A DNA stretch of 64,000 nt from Megalobrama amblycephala. Taxonomy: Eukaryota > Chordata > Actinopteri > Cypriniformes > Xenocyprididae. Made by a program: the position numbers and the translations under genes. Below are positions 22,228 to 37,124 of this stretch, one piece after another (positions within the stretch are counted from its first letter, which is position 1; every line of letters starts with the position of its first letter). Under the pieces are notes generated by a model. It ran no database searches. It was not told where the DNA came from and saw only the letters and a program-made list of their open reading frames with translations. The stretch spans positions 49,703,691-49,767,690 of the forward strand of contig NC_063045.1 in NCBI RefSeq assembly GCF_018812025.1. Direction: 5' to 3'.

Positions 22228-22873
22228 AAGGGATAGTTCACCCAAAAATAAAAATTATCCCATGATTTACTCACCCTCAAGCCATCCTAGGTGTATATGA
22301 CTTTACACATGATCTTCTTTCAGATGAACAGAGATATATTTAAAAATATCCTTAGTCCTCCAAGGTTTATAATGGTTGTGAATGGGGGGGCCACGTTTTG
22401 AAGTAAAAAATAATGCATCCATCCATAAAAAAAAAAAGTAATCCGTACGACTGCAGTGGGTTAATAAAGGCCTTCTGAAGCGAAGCGATATGTTTTTGTA
22501 AGAAAAATATCCATATTTAAAACTTTCTAAATTCAAATAACTAGCTTCCCAGCCCTATTTTTTTTTAACCGCGAGGGGTGTCTAAGCTTACAATACTCCT
22601 ACATCCTACGTCATACATCGCGTCAGAGGATTACTCATTTGGTACAAGTCAACTTGCGCAGTATGTGTACGGTCATCTGCCGGAAGCTAGTTATTTGAAT
22701 AACTAGCTGCCTCCCCATTCACAACCATTATAAAACTTGGAGGACTAAGGATATTTTTAAATATATCTCTGATTGTGTTCGTCTGAAAGAAGATAGTTAC
22801 TGTATATACACCTAGGATGGCTTGAGAGTGAGTAAATCATGGAATAATTTAAATTTTTGGGTGAACTATGCCT
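22228..22873. mobile_element. TTAA-flanked fold-back, AGGGATAGTTCACCC family
   Basis: The 646-bp unit begins AGGGATAGTTCACCCAAAAA and ends TTTTTGGGTGAACTATGCCT, with TTAA at 22224-22227 and 22874-22877. The halves mirror one another: AGCCATCCTAGGTGTATATG against TATACACCTAGGATGGCTTG, and GAACAGAGATATATTTAAAA against TTTTAAATATATCTCTGATT. The minus-strand frame at 22303-22536 lies wholly inside and is not a gene. A right-half fragment recurs at 58285-58636. Confidence 0.85.
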
Positions 22874-22877
22874 TTAA

Positions 22878-23789
22878 TATTCATGGGCATAGTCTCAGTG
22901 GCATCACAACTTTCCTATCTTTGGCTTCTATAGTCTAAAAGTAATTCTGGTTTAAATTGACATCTACATTCATTCATTTAGCAGGCACTTTTATTTAAAG
23001 AAACTTAAAAGAAACTTACAAATGATGATCCAATGATATACTGACCCTCCAGTCTGGCAGTTTAAAAGGTTTGTAAATAGTTTGAATAACATTAACCACA
23101 TCATTTCTTCTGCACACAGCTTTTCTGAATCAAGCCACCATCTTGAGGCTGAGTTGGGGGTTTTGTGCTGATGCTAGTCTGATTTTAATCTTTTAAAATC
23201 CTTTTCTTTTTTGGCCATTGCCCCCTTTGATTCTGTGATTTATATGTTCTAAATGATGAAATGCTTCCCATCAGGCGCTCCCTATATATGGCCATATATT
23301 GTATCACACATATATGCATGTTGACAGTTGTGGTGAATCTGATTAGACTCTGTCATGGTGGTCTGGGTAAGATGGTAAAAAGTCACATGTCTACACTTAA
23401 TTTCAACAAAAAGCAGCACTAAAGGAACCATTCTGTTTTGCTGCTGTGCGTGTTGAGACCACACAGTGACTGAAACAAAACACAATGCACCTTTATCTGT
23501 CCGTCACAAGCAGCACGAATCGAGTCTGCACACGCAGTGACCTCAAACTCATATATTGCTCAGTATACGCATTTAGATCTGTAAACCTAAAAATATGTTA
23601 TTTGTTATTTACTGACTTAAAATATCTCTTGATATATGTGTTTTTGTATTAGTAGTGTTAGTTAAGTGCTATTTTAGTATTATTTATATACCACTATATT
23701 ATTTATTTATATTTTAAATAGCTTTTATTTTTATATCTTCAATTTTCATTTTAAATTTTAGTAATTGTATGTGCTTTTGTCATTTTTAA
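22878..23789. other. No gene seen
   Basis: Unique-looking, AT-rich from 23580 onward. No inverted-repeat element or coding exon could be defined. Confidence 0.4.
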
Positions 23790-24410
23790 AGGTGCGGTAG
23801 AATGGAAAATTGAATTTACCTTGGCATAGTTGAATAACAAGCGTTCAGTACATGGAAATGACATACAGTGAGTCTCAAACTCCATTGTTTCCTCCTTCTT
23901 TTGTAAATCTCATTTGTTTAAAAGACTTCCGAAGAACAGGCGAATCTCAACATAACACCGACTGTTACGTAACAGTCGGGATCATTAATATGTACGCCCC
24001 CAATATTTGCATATGCCAGCCCATGTTCAAGGCATTAGACAAGCCAGTATTAACGTCTGGAGCTGCACAGCTGAATCATCAGACTAGGTATAAGCAAGCA
24101 AGGACAATAGTGAAAAATGGCAGATGGAGCGATAATAACTGTCATGATCCATGATTACATGATATTTTTAGTGATATTTGTGAATTGTCTTTCTAAATGT
24201 TTCGTTAGCAACATTTCGGGGAGGGGAGCGTGAGGATTTAAAGGGGCCGTAGCCTGAATCGGTGCATAGTTAATGATGCCCCAAAATAGGCAGTTAAAAA
24301 AATTAATTTAAAAAAATCTATGGGGTATTTTGAGCTGAAACTTCACAGACACATTCAGGGGACACCTTAGACTTATATTACATCTTGTGAAAGAACGTTC
24401 TAGGGCACCT
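23790..24410 (+). mobile_element. TTAA-flanked element, AGGTGCCCTAGAA family, copy 3 (internally deleted)
   Basis: TTAA at 23786-23789 and 24411-24414 enclose a 621-bp unit with ends AGGTGCGGTAGAATGG and TTCTAGGGCACCT. Compared with copy 1 it lacks roughly 340 bases between TTTCGTTAGCA and the GGGGAGGGGAGCG text. The palindrome at 23958-23979 is intact. Confidence 0.85.
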
Positions 24411-24414
24411 TTAA

Positions 24415-25868
24415 AAATACTCCTATTTAGCTTTAATTTATTTTATTTTTTATTTCAGTTTAAGTTTTAGTAATTTCGTGCTTTTGTCATTTTATAAGTT
24501 TTTATATTTCTATTTATCTGTAATATATTTTTATTTCAGTTTTTGTTTTAGTCATATTAATTCTTCAACTTTTATTATTTGAGTTAGTTGCCAGGGCAAC
24601 ATTTTTTTTTTTTAAGTTTAAGTTATTCATCTAATATTTATATTTTATTTCAGCTTTATTTCAATTAACATTTTTTTTTTAATAGTTTTAGTTTTATAGC
24701 AATAACAACACTGCTAGTTAGAGCAAGCATTAGGCCTACTACTATTGTTCATACTTGGTGTTGTAGGTTGTTCAGAAATTTTAGATCTTTCTTACAAAAA
24801 AACACATAAAAACTGATATTTTGTCAATTATGAATAGTAATTGTCTATTTTATCCAATATTTGTTTGTGCTATGTGCTATTTTATGCTCATTAGAGTATT
24901 GTGTTGTTAGCTTAGCAACATGCTAACATCAAACTCTATTGGATTTAATTGAAATCAAGTTATAGCCACATCTACTTTCTTAAAAAGTACAAAAAACAGC
25001 ACTTTTACTACCATACAACTTCTTTTAGACTTTATGTAGTTTGAACTTTGTCTCTTATCAAGTCTTTTAACTAGTGTCAATTTCTTGAACACATTCCAGA
25101 TTTATCCCAGAGTCCAATCTGGAATTGGTAAAGTAAAGTGGAGTTGTGTCCCGTGGAGCGCAGACTGAGGGTGTCACATTTCACAACAGAGGATCCAGAG
25201 CTCTGTGTTTGGGAATGGAGTGCTGCTTCCTTTTAAGGACGATGGAGCAACAGCAGGCCCTCCTCCTCCTCGCAGATGCCATTTCCTGAGTGTTCGCATT
25301 CTTCTGGCTCTCTGCGTCTGTGATTTCAGGAGAAGAGTGGGATAAATATTACGCTGGTGATGTAAGAGCCCGCGGCCCACGCATCCTAACAACGTCATTG
25401 CCACTTCCTGTCATGGTCAAAGGCTCAGCTTGGAAATCTCAGGAGAAAAATATCTGGAGGTCAGATTGCAGAGAAGAAGTTTTGGTTAGTGTGTCACCAT
25501 GTCTGATAACGTCATTTTTAGAAAAATCAAGATTTTACAGTCTAAAGCCATAGGAGAACATTTAAAGGTGATTTTGAAATTAAATTCCAAAAAAATAATG
25601 ATTGTTTTTAGCCCCATACCAGACTCATTCATTTATACTGTACATTGGGTCATTCAAACAATGTTTACACTTAAATTAGTATTTTAAAATTGGAAAAAGT
25701 GTTATAAATATCTTCTTTTATGGTCATTTGTTTGCTTTATGGTCAACTACTGTCATGGCCCCTCCAGTAGGCGAAAAACAGCATGAAAATAGCATGTCCG
25801 AAATCAAACTATTCATAAAGCAGTAGGCGAAATGCGCACTCAATGGACACTTTAAGGAGTTCAACTTA
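24415..25868. other. No gene seen
   Basis: T-rich text with repeated TTTTAGTTTTA-like phrases to about 24700, then unique-looking sequence. A fragment of the TACTACAT family (CGAAAAACAGCATG, CGAAATCAAACTATTC, GGCGAAATGCGCAC) lies at about 25770-25860. The frames at 25174-25404 and 25290-25553 overlap on opposite strands without recognisable domains. Confidence 0.4.
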
Positions 25869-26260
25869 GGCGCTGCACAGACAGATCGATGTATGACATC
25901 AAAGTACCGCGAGAGCGATTAGTGAGCAGACGGCTCTGATCATTTGATGTCATACAGTGGCATGAAAAAGTATGTGAACCCCTTGCAGAATCTGGTAACC
26001 ACACACAGTATTGAGAATTAATGGTTCCCAAACTTATGAATGGGGTTATTTTAATAAATTCAGCTATTGTTTTGTCTTGTGAACTAAATGCAAACATCTT
26101 TTATGTAAAATATCTTACTCAGGACAGTACTAAACAAAAAATGACATGCATTTTTTATTATCCCTCTTATTTTATTAAAATAATTCTCATTTTCACAGAT
26201 TCTGCAAGTGGTTCACATACTTTTTCATGCCACTGTACATCGATCGGTCTGTGCAGCGCC
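25869..26260. repeat. Palindromic element split by a Tc1-like MITE
   Basis: The left arm 25869-25903 begins GGCGCTGCACAGACAGATCG. The right arm is in two pieces, 25943-25954 and 26238-26260. Once the inserted element and one copy of TA are set aside, the arms pair over 35 bases with one mismatch (A against C at the fifteenth base). The loop (25904-25942) is about 39 bases. The host unit is thus a short palindrome of about 109 bp. Confidence 0.85.
25955..26235. mobile_element. TA-flanked (Tc1/mariner-like) MITE, 281 bp
   Basis: Ends CAGTGGCATGAAAAAGTATG and CATACTTTTTCATGCCACTG are perfect 20-bp inverted repeats. The similarity continues inward (CTTGCAGAATCTG against CAGATTCTGCAAG). TA occurs on both sides (25953-25954, 26236-26237), as expected for Tc1/mariner. 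Too short for a transposase. The long plus-strand frame 26021-26557 crosses its right end and is not a gene. Confidence 0.9.
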
Positions 26261-26349
26261 GCTTCAAGCCGAACACACCTAATGGCAGTGAATGCAAATT
26301 TGGATGCACCTAATATTTTTATAGCAACTTATCTGAAAAATAACAGAGA

Positions 26350-27112
26350 TTTTGAATGTAATTCTATCACCCCCTTGATGTCACGCCAGAATGTCTGTGA
26401 AGTTTCAGCTCAAAATAACCCACAGATCATTTATTATAGCTTGTCAAATTTGCCCCTATTTGTGTGTGAGCAAAAACACACTGTTTTAGTGTGTGTCCCT
26501 TTAAATGCAAATGAGCTGCTGTTCCCGGCTGCTTTCCAGAAGAGGGCGGAGCTTTAACAGCTCGCGCTTTGGTTACTCAACAACAACAAAGCTGGAGAAT
26601 CTCACGCAGCCAAAATGACGATTGTCAGTAACGTGTTCAGCCTTTTATTGTTCAAACTGGAGTTGGACACTGATGGAGAGACTCAGGAAGAAGTTACAAC
26701 TTATAGAATGTGCCGCCATGTTAATCTTTTGTGCAAATCCAGCATTGAATTGACCCTCGTTTGTGAAGCGGTCCGGCGTAAAATGACGGCATGGCAACAA
26801 CACTCTACAACAACAACTCTTCCTCTTCTCTAGAGCAGCCCAACAGGGCCTCACCCCCTTTGTTGCATGTTCTGGGGGGCAGGGTTTATGTAAATTTTAG
26901 GGTCAGTGATGCCACTAACCTGGGAAGAAGCTTGTTGTAGTCCCTATCAGCCGTTTGTTGTAGTCCTTAAACAGAGAATTCTTTAAAAGAAAATATATCC
27001 CTTTGCATTGAACTTGAGTGTTGTAACTTTGCAGATGTTGTTTATGCTCTAACAGCAACATTACACCCTAACTAAAGTTAAAAAAGTGAAATCATAATCA
27101 ACCACCCCTTTA
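26350..27112. repeat. Dispersed repeat with AAATGCAAATGAGCTGCTG core
   Basis: The text TCTGTGAAGTTTCAGCTCAA, CCCTTTAAATGCAAATGAGC and CCAGAAGAGGGCGGAGC matches a second copy at 60190-60440. It ends near ATAATCAACCACCCCTTTAA, so it may be another TTAA-type element whose left end is lost. ATGCAAAT inside it is an octamer (POU-factor) motif. Confidence 0.55.
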
Positions 27113-27307
27113 AATCTGACTGTTTTTGGTTCTGAGTTTCAGTGTGGTCCTCACACAAAGTTTTCACTTGGATTTAGAAGGCACATAAGACGTATGGACC
27201 ATTTCAATTATATTTTTACGGAGCTTTTGTGTCCTTTTTGAAAATTAAAAGCCTCAGTCATCCCTTATTTATAATAATTGGATTGACACAAGTGACCAGG
27301 CCAATTC

Positions 27308-27674
27308 TGTCACGGGTGCACAAGAACAAGATGTAACAGATCCAAGTGCAGCATAAGTATTTATTGGGGAGTCCAGAAACGTAATCCAAGGCAGGCAAGA
27401 GGTCAAAATCCAGGTAATCAGTCCACAAAACAACAAGCCAGAGATATAAACAGTGCACGTAACAAATACAACGAACCACAACCAGGGACAGACACAACTG
27501 AGATTAAATAGACAAACACTAATTAACAAACACAAAACAGCTGGGTGCAATGATGAATGGTAATTAGTCCAGGGAGTGTATATGGGAAATGTAGTTCATG
27601 AAATGAGTGAAACAATGAGTCCGGGAAGGAGTGCCCTCTAGAGGCTGAAGGCACTCTCACAGGTGATCGTGACA
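27308..27674 (-). repeat. 3' LTR (element orientation)
   Basis: This 367-bp copy is identical to 30705-31071 as far as reading by eye shows. On the minus strand it starts TGTCACGATCACC and ends GTGCACCCGTGACA. AATAAA lies at 27360-27365 (minus strand), about 53 bases from the end, fitting a poly(A) signal. A TATTTAA-like box on the minus strand near 27505 could be the core promoter. Confidence 0.93.
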
Positions 27675-27689
27675 TTACCCCCCCTCAAA

Positions 27690-27690
<1 letters not shown>
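27675..27690 (-). other. Polypurine tract
   Basis: On the minus strand the sequence CTTTGAGGGGGGGTAA runs straight into the 3' LTR. A G/A-rich run in this place is where plus-strand DNA synthesis is primed in LTR retrotransposons, and it fixes the minus orientation of the element. Confidence 0.8.
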
Positions 27691-31071
<3,381 letters not shown>

Positions 31072-31076
31072 AATTC

Positions 31077-32186
31077 TTGAAAATTCTCCTTTTATGTTTC
31101 ACAGATGAAAGAAAGTCATATGGGTTTTGAATTACATGAAAGTGGGTAAACTGTTTCTTTAAGAATAAATGAATCAGGGCTTGAAAATGTAGACAGGACA
31201 TGATGATGAAGATGACTATATGACGATGGCGATGATGGTGCAATTATGTGACCTCATTGCAAGGCCACAGAGCAAGTCCTGTGTGTACATGTGCATATCT
31301 GTTAATGTGTGTGTGTGAGTGAATAAGTTTGGTACAAAGTAGCCCAAAGACCAGCTGCAGCACAGATTAGAGGTTGTGTGGTTTTCTGGTTGACTGGATT
31401 GTTTCTCATCTTTAGCTGTTTCCTCTCTGACAGAACTCCTATGTCTTATCTGAGCGCCACAGCCTTTCATGAATCTTTATATAGCTCCGTTGCCATGGGC
31501 ATCGCTGTGGATACACAGCCTGACACCAACCAAGAGGAACGATAGAAAGATATTTCAGAGAAATGACACAGTTCAGACCAAATTACTGAAAGGTTAGATG
31601 AATATTGATGCTTATTTTATGTTTTAAATATTAAATCTGTGTGTCTAACTTTGATAGAAAAAAGTTAATTTCAGCAAAGCTATTGGTTGCGGCCTCAGGA
31701 AACTCTATTGTCAGAGAAAAATAGTGGGTAACAATCTCCTGTCCTGGCAGGGCTTGGACTGTCTGGGCCGGATATTTGTGTTTGTGTGCCGAAGTCTTTG
31801 TTTACTATGCCATTACCAGAACAAATTGCTAAACTTTATGTCCAAATAATCAGAAGGGAGCTTTTTGAAGAGAATATCCAGACTGTTCAAATCAAGACAC
31901 GACTGCCCTGCTGGAAAAATCAAGATTTAGTGTTTTAGAACATGGTAGCTGTCCCAAGCTGGTCTGACATAGTTTTGATTTCAAATACCAGCTGGTAGGG
32001 ACCTGGCTGGGCTGGTAGACCAGAAAGAAGCTAACAAGTTCCAAAAACCAGCTGGACCTTAATCTGGTATGTTTTTGCAGCAGAAGCCTTGAACAAATGG
32101 CCAGGGCCAGCTGATAGTTACTCTAGTCAATCATCAAAACCAGTCTGAATTGGCTTGAGCCCGCTAGAAATGAGCTACAGTGGAAG
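31077..32186. other. No gene seen; CCAGCTGG-type minisatellite at 31898-32170
   Basis: Right-flank text such as TTTCACAGATGAAAGAAAGTC resembles the inner arms of the AGGGTTAGTTCACCC family, so the LTR element may have landed in a decayed copy. From 31898 to 32170 the words CTGGTCTG, CAGCTGGTAGG, GGGCTGGTAGACCAG and CCAGCTGG recur irregularly, a degenerate minisatellite. Confidence 0.45.
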
Positions 32187-32190
32187 TTAA

Positions 32191-32977
32191 AGGTATAGTT
32201 CACACAAAAATTAAAATTCTGCCATTAATTACTCATGTCGTTCCAAACTTTCATTTATCTTCAGAACACAAATGAAGATCTTTTTGATGAAATCTGAGAG
32301 CTTTCTGTCCCTCCATAGACAGCTATGCGACTACCACTTTGATGCTTTAAAAAGTTCATAAAAAGATCATAAAACAAATCCATATGAATTGAGCGGTTTA
32401 GTCCAAGTTTTCTGAAGAGACTCAATCACTTTATATGATAAACAAATTGAATTTAGGCTTTTATTCACATATAAACATTGATCATCAAACACAAGCAGAA
32501 GCTCAACCGAACCTGCTTGACATGTGAGAACAAACCTCTTCCTGAAGATCAAACGCTCTGCGTAACACTTGAGAATGAACCTCATTGGTTCTTGCACATG
32601 TCAAGCAAACATGCTTGAGCTTCTGTTTACCACAACTGTAAGTTGTGGTAAACAACTGTGGTAAACAGCATGTGTGAGTTGAAGAATGTTTATATGTGAA
32701 TAAAAGCCTAAATTCAGTTTGTTCATCATATAAAGCAATCAAGTCTCTTCAGAAAATTTGGACTTTAACCGCCCGATTCATTTGGATTAGCTTTACGATC
32801 TCTTTATGAACTTATTGAAGTGTCAAAGTGTCAGTTGTGTAGCTGTCTATGGAGGGACAGAAAGCTCTCAGATTTCATCTGAAAGATCTTCATTTGTGTT
32901 CTGAAGATGAAAGAAAGTCAGTAACGACATGAGGGTGAGTTGGTGACAGAATTTTCATTTTTGGGTGAAGTATCCCT
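32191..32977. mobile_element. TTAA-flanked fold-back, AGGGTTAGTTCACCC family
   Basis: The 787-bp unit has TTAA at 32187-32190 and 32978-32981, with ends AGGTATAGTTCACACAAAAA and TTTTTGGGTGAAGTATCCCT. It is close to 14441-15323 without that copy's nested insertion. Its arms are mirrored over about 330 bases each: CTTTCTGTCCCTCCATAGAC against CTATGGAGGGACAGAAAG, and GGCTTTTATTCACATATAAA against TTTATATGTGAATAAAAGCC. The centre has a small local duplication of GTGGTAAAC text near 32630-32665. The minus-strand frames at 32367-32742 lie inside it. Confidence 0.88.
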
Positions 32978-32981
32978 TTAA

Positions 32982-35633
32982 GTAGGCACAGATAAGTCAA
33001 GCACAGGCATAATAATCTCTTTACTATCAGGCTGCTCTGAAGCGAATTGCCATTCGGTCAATCCTGTGGGCACAATAAGGCCTTTTACATTTCCTGAACT
33101 GAACACACACTGGCACGCATGATAACCCCCTAATTGAATTAACTCCATGCTATACAACTTCCTGTATGGAAAGCTGCTGAATGCGAACTTCAGAAGTCTT
33201 ATGGCAACAGAGTTTCATAATTTTTCATCTCAGCAAATATCCAGGGAATTCTTTTGCAACGCTCAATGACATCACTGCCCCCTGTTGCCAAAAACAATAT
33301 TGTTATCGAAACAATGAGACATACCAATCCTGATAATCTTGACATTTCACTGTGAACCTCCGCACCTCTGTTGTGAAGCCTGTTGTACAATACAGTCTGT
33401 CACTGTCACGTTTCACACAATTAACAGGCCACAGACATCCTGAAAGACAACTAGCTCTGAAATACAGAAGTGTGCTTACTCATAACAGAGAAATAATGAC
33501 TCATTAAAAACAACTCGGAAACATGCCGATGATATTTTTCATCACTTCATTCAGCGTATTGTGCCAAAGCCATGCCTCCATATGTTGCAATGTATGTTAT
33601 TCTTTTGGTTGAGATAGATACAATTTGCGAAGTGATTGTTTCTTTTTGTTTGCATGTTTTTATGAATGGTTTAACTTACTTTTGGGGGTTATTGGCTGAC
33701 CAGAAACACTCACTCTGGGCTCTTTTGCCTCCTTCCTCTAAACTATTATCACATACTTGACCTCCACAGGTCAGGAAAAGGGAAATCGAAAGCAGGGTCA
33801 CATTCTAACAGAGAAGCAAGATATTATGCTGACCGTCTGATACTTTTGAGAGGAAATCAGTTGTGCTGACCTTTCAAGCATAACTTTACAATCGTTTTAC
33901 ATCCTGTAATGTCATACTGAGAAGATGGTGAGATTTTAATATTTATTGAATATATATGACTTCATTGTCTCACACACACACACACACACTTACTGACTTG
34001 CATACACATATATTCACGCCATATATGTATTTCCATATATAATTTGTTTATTAAACATCTAAAACATGTTTAGATTCATTCTGAAATATTTGAGGCATAA
34101 AGAATGAGTCATAATGTGCATTAGGTAGTAAAAAGAACCATCATCAGCCCCTGTAATGATATGATTGTTCATCTTGTGCAACTCCATTGCTCCTTTTTCT
34201 CTATCTGCCTTACTTTCTTTGCTGAAAGATATGCCTGGGAGACATTGGATCACATTTCCTGTGTGTGTGGTGTGTGTGTGTGTAGTGTCATGGAAGTGGA
34301 ACTGAGAGCGTTGTGCTTTAATAAGCACTGCGCTGTATCGTGTGACCTCCTGGTCATGGCCCCAGGGACCCCATTCTCATTACAAACATCATCCATGGTG
34401 CTTCGCTGCAGATGGGGGCAAGTTTAAAATTTCAAATTTGTCATCATACGGTACATACAATCCAGGATGATATGACATTTTCTTTCATTCATTGAAATGG
34501 TTTTGTTTTTTGTGTGTGTGATTCTCTGAAGAAAAAAAGCAGAAGGGATATATATATACTAACCACATAAATAGCTTCATTTAATCCAAACATGTCTGAG
34601 CATTTTCTGGATACATCAAGACCCACACCTTGGTTCTCAGTTAAATGAGTCATGTCTTAAATTTCTGATTTCCGCTACTGATTGACAGGTTGCACCATTA
34701 ACAGATTGTGTTAAATCACCTCAATTTAAACCATTCTATTCTGTTGTGTGTGCATATTCTGTAGTGTCTTCAGGTGCAAAGTTGTTTCATTGTTTTTGCT
34801 ACTTCCTGTTTCCTTGTTGAGTGCTTATACCATGTTTTTGTAGTGGTTTGACCTCACAGTTTCACATTTTGACACATGTTCTGTAGACAATCACTCATTC
34901 TTGTAACTGTATTAGGTTTCACAGTGAGTTTTCTGTATATCCAGTTAAAGGTTAGAATAGGAAATCCGTAGCTAGTCTCAAAGGATGAGTGGAATGCTAA
35001 TCTAAAAGATTGCTGTCTTTGCTGGAAAGTTCTTACATTGTTTGTTTACAAAACTGAATATGATACAACTGTAAATATGATTAAAAATCGAAAGCCAGAC
35101 TGTTACATTGTGATTCAATGCTATTATGAGACTTTCTGTCAAAGAATCCTTTCAAAAATATGCACTGTCTTCAAATACAAAACTCTGGTTAAATTGAATT
35201 TTCCAGGCCTAGAAATCGAAATGATGAAATCCCTGATATTTCCTGGCTTTCTATGACTGAATTTCATGCTAGGAATACAAGCATGAATAAGATGGAATAA
35301 AGCTGAATGAGAGGAAAACGATATGTAGAAGAGGAAGATCAAGACATTTCTTATTAAAGGAGCAAAACAAAATGTTCCGCCAATGGCCCACGTGGTTTTA
35401 GGGCACCTAAACAACGGGACTTGTGTGGAAAGCCATTTTAACATTTATTCTTTTAAACTAACTTGTATGTTTACATTTGTAGTAACTTGCTTATTTTTAT
35501 TCTTTTATTCATTATATGCTAGTACACTGTAAAAATGATTTTTCAAAGTTGTAAATGAAAGTTTATATGCTATTTTTTTCTACTTCAAAATTCCATATTT
35601 AATTCAACGTTACTTGCTATTTGTAATTGTTTG
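32982..35633. other. No gene seen
   Basis: Largely unique-looking sequence with a short CA tract at 33971-33988 and a GT tract near 34261-34284. Frames such as 33572-33760 and 34161-34427 have no recognisable domain. AGTACACTGTAAAAATGATT near 35521 resembles one end of a TA-type MITE, but no partner end was found. Confidence 0.4.
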
Positions 35634-35637
35634 TTAA

Positions 35638-36135
35638 AGGGTTAGTTCACCCAAAAGTGAAAATTCTGTCATTTATTACTCACCCTCATGCCGTTCCACA
35701 CCCGTCAGCGTGTCGAATCAGCGGTTCAGAGCACCAAAGTCACGTAATTTCAGCAGTTTGGCAGATTCAATACGCTGATTCAATACGCTGATTCATAATG
35801 CTCCGAAGCTTCCTGAAGCAGTGTTTTGAAATCGGCCATCACTATATAAGTTTTTATTTTGTTTTTTTGGCACACCAAAAATATTCTCGTCACTTTATAA
35901 TATTAATATTGAACCACTGTACTCACATTAACTGATTTAAATACGTTTTTAGTACATTAATGGATCTTGAGAGAGGAAATGTCATTGCTGGCTATGTTGG
36001 CCTCACTGAATCATCGGATTTCAACAAAAATATCTTAATTTGTGTTCCGAAGATTAACGAAGGTTTTACGGGTGTAAAACAGCACGAGGTTGAGTAATAA
36101 ATGACATTATTTTCATTTTTGGGTGAACTAACCCT
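35638..36135. mobile_element. TTAA-flanked fold-back, AGGGTTAGTTCACCC family
   Basis: TTAA at 35634-35637 and 36136-36139 flank a 498-bp unit with ends AGGGTTAGTTCACCCAAAAG and ATTTTTGGGTGAACTAACCCT (last 20 bases paired). It shares GTCACGTAATTTCAGCAG and TCGGCCATCACTA with the truncated copy at 19825. It lies about 600 bp upstream of the cblb promoter motifs. Confidence 0.85.
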
Positions 36136-36139
36136 TTAA

Positions 36140-36700
36140 ATTTACTAGCAACTTCTGAGTGAAAGTTGTTTCTACACAAAATTATTTTTGTGTAGGCTAC
36201 TACTTACATCACCAATACAACAATTCTGTTACTAACACATTTTTGCAATTGAATTTAATAAGGATTTGAGGATCAATTATCAACTATTCACTACTGACTA
36301 GTATTCCAGTTATTGCTGGTACATATTCTAGTTTAACTGTCATACTAGTGTCTATTTCAGCTTTAGTAGTAGTATGTATTTAGGCTATTAGATACTACCA
36401 ATATGAGTAACTACTAGACTTTCTATTCCAATTGTTATTAGTTTCATTACGAGTAACAAAGGAGTAGTTAAAATTAAAAGATACTAGTCATTATTGGATT
36501 AGGTAGGCTACTAGTAATTAAAAAAAACAACAACTAAGATTTAAGTTACCTATTCTAGGCGTTATAAATGTTAACACGGCTTGCCATAAGACCTGTTTCC
36601 ATCGGAGAAAGTGAAGCTGACTGAATATACAATTTGCAAAATAGGAACAACCTACAACACGCTTTGCACGATTTCATTGCCTCTTCATTTACGGAAATAT
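36140..36700. other. cblb upstream sequence, no gene
   Basis: AT-rich sequence with many short repeats of the words TACTAGT, ACTACTAG and CTAGTAATTA (36180-36540). No element ends or coding potential can be defined. Confidence 0.4.
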
Positions 36701-36725
36701 TAAGTATGCACTTAAAGTCTCAACT

Positions 36726-36816
36726 CCAATTGGCGATTGGAGCACTCCGTCACCTTTGGGAACGTTCGCGCCTTCTGATTGGCCACTTGAGAGCGATTGC
36801 TTCATCAGCTCCGCCC
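36726..36816 (+). promoter_or_regulatory. cblb: Probable cblb promoter (CCAAT and GC boxes)
   Basis: CCAAT occurs at 36726-36730. Its inverted form GATTGG occurs at 36735-36740 and 36777-36782. CCGCCC lies at 36811-36816. The spacing upstream of the presumed first exon and the local rise in CG dinucleotides (AACGTTCGCGCC at 36761) suit a TATA-less housekeeping-type promoter. No TATA box stands at a consistent distance. The start site is not determinable from sequence. Confidence 0.5.
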
Positions 36817-36869
36817 ATTCAGCTCCTCCCTATTGCTTTCGCTGCTTCTTGTTCCAGTACTGATTTTTA

Positions 36870-37124
36870 ACCGAGCAGTGTCACGACCATATCAGACAGC
36901 GAGAAAAGCGGGATTGTACTGCGTTTAAGCGGTTTCTGCTTGAGGATACGGACGAGCCGCTTCTAGATTTTGAACATCTGGGCAGAGATGTAACAGTTTC
37001 CTGGGATTGGCGTTGTGTTTTTGTTGCTTTTGTTGTAATTTGTTGTGGGGACCTCCCTAAAGCTTCAACTCAGGAATTCTGACATTCCCTGTATTGGCAG
37101 CTACACTGTTTTCCTTTTGCCGCA
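36870..37124 (+). other. cblb: Presumed untranslated exon 1 of cblb
   Basis: The stretch downstream of the CCAAT/GC boxes ends in GCCGCA followed by GTAAGT at 37125, a good splice donor. Vertebrate CBLB has a non-coding first exon, which fits. The 5' boundary is a guess. The leader contains the start-stop ATGTAA at 36988. Confidence 0.5.
36988..36993 (+). promoter_or_regulatory. Minimal start-stop upstream ORF
   Basis: ATG is followed at once by TAA inside the presumed cblb leader, in context GCAGAGATGT. Such start-stop elements can stall ribosomes and damp translation of the main frame. The role depends on the leader being transcribed as proposed. Confidence 0.4.

Noticed and set aside
26021..26557. 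178-codon plus-strand frame
   Set aside because: It runs across the right end of a Tc1-like MITE, a palindrome arm and a dispersed repeat, so it is a chance frame over transposons.
35521..35560. TA-type MITE starting CACTGTAAAAATGATT
   Set aside because: Only one end was found; no matching inverted end or TA partner could be located downstream.
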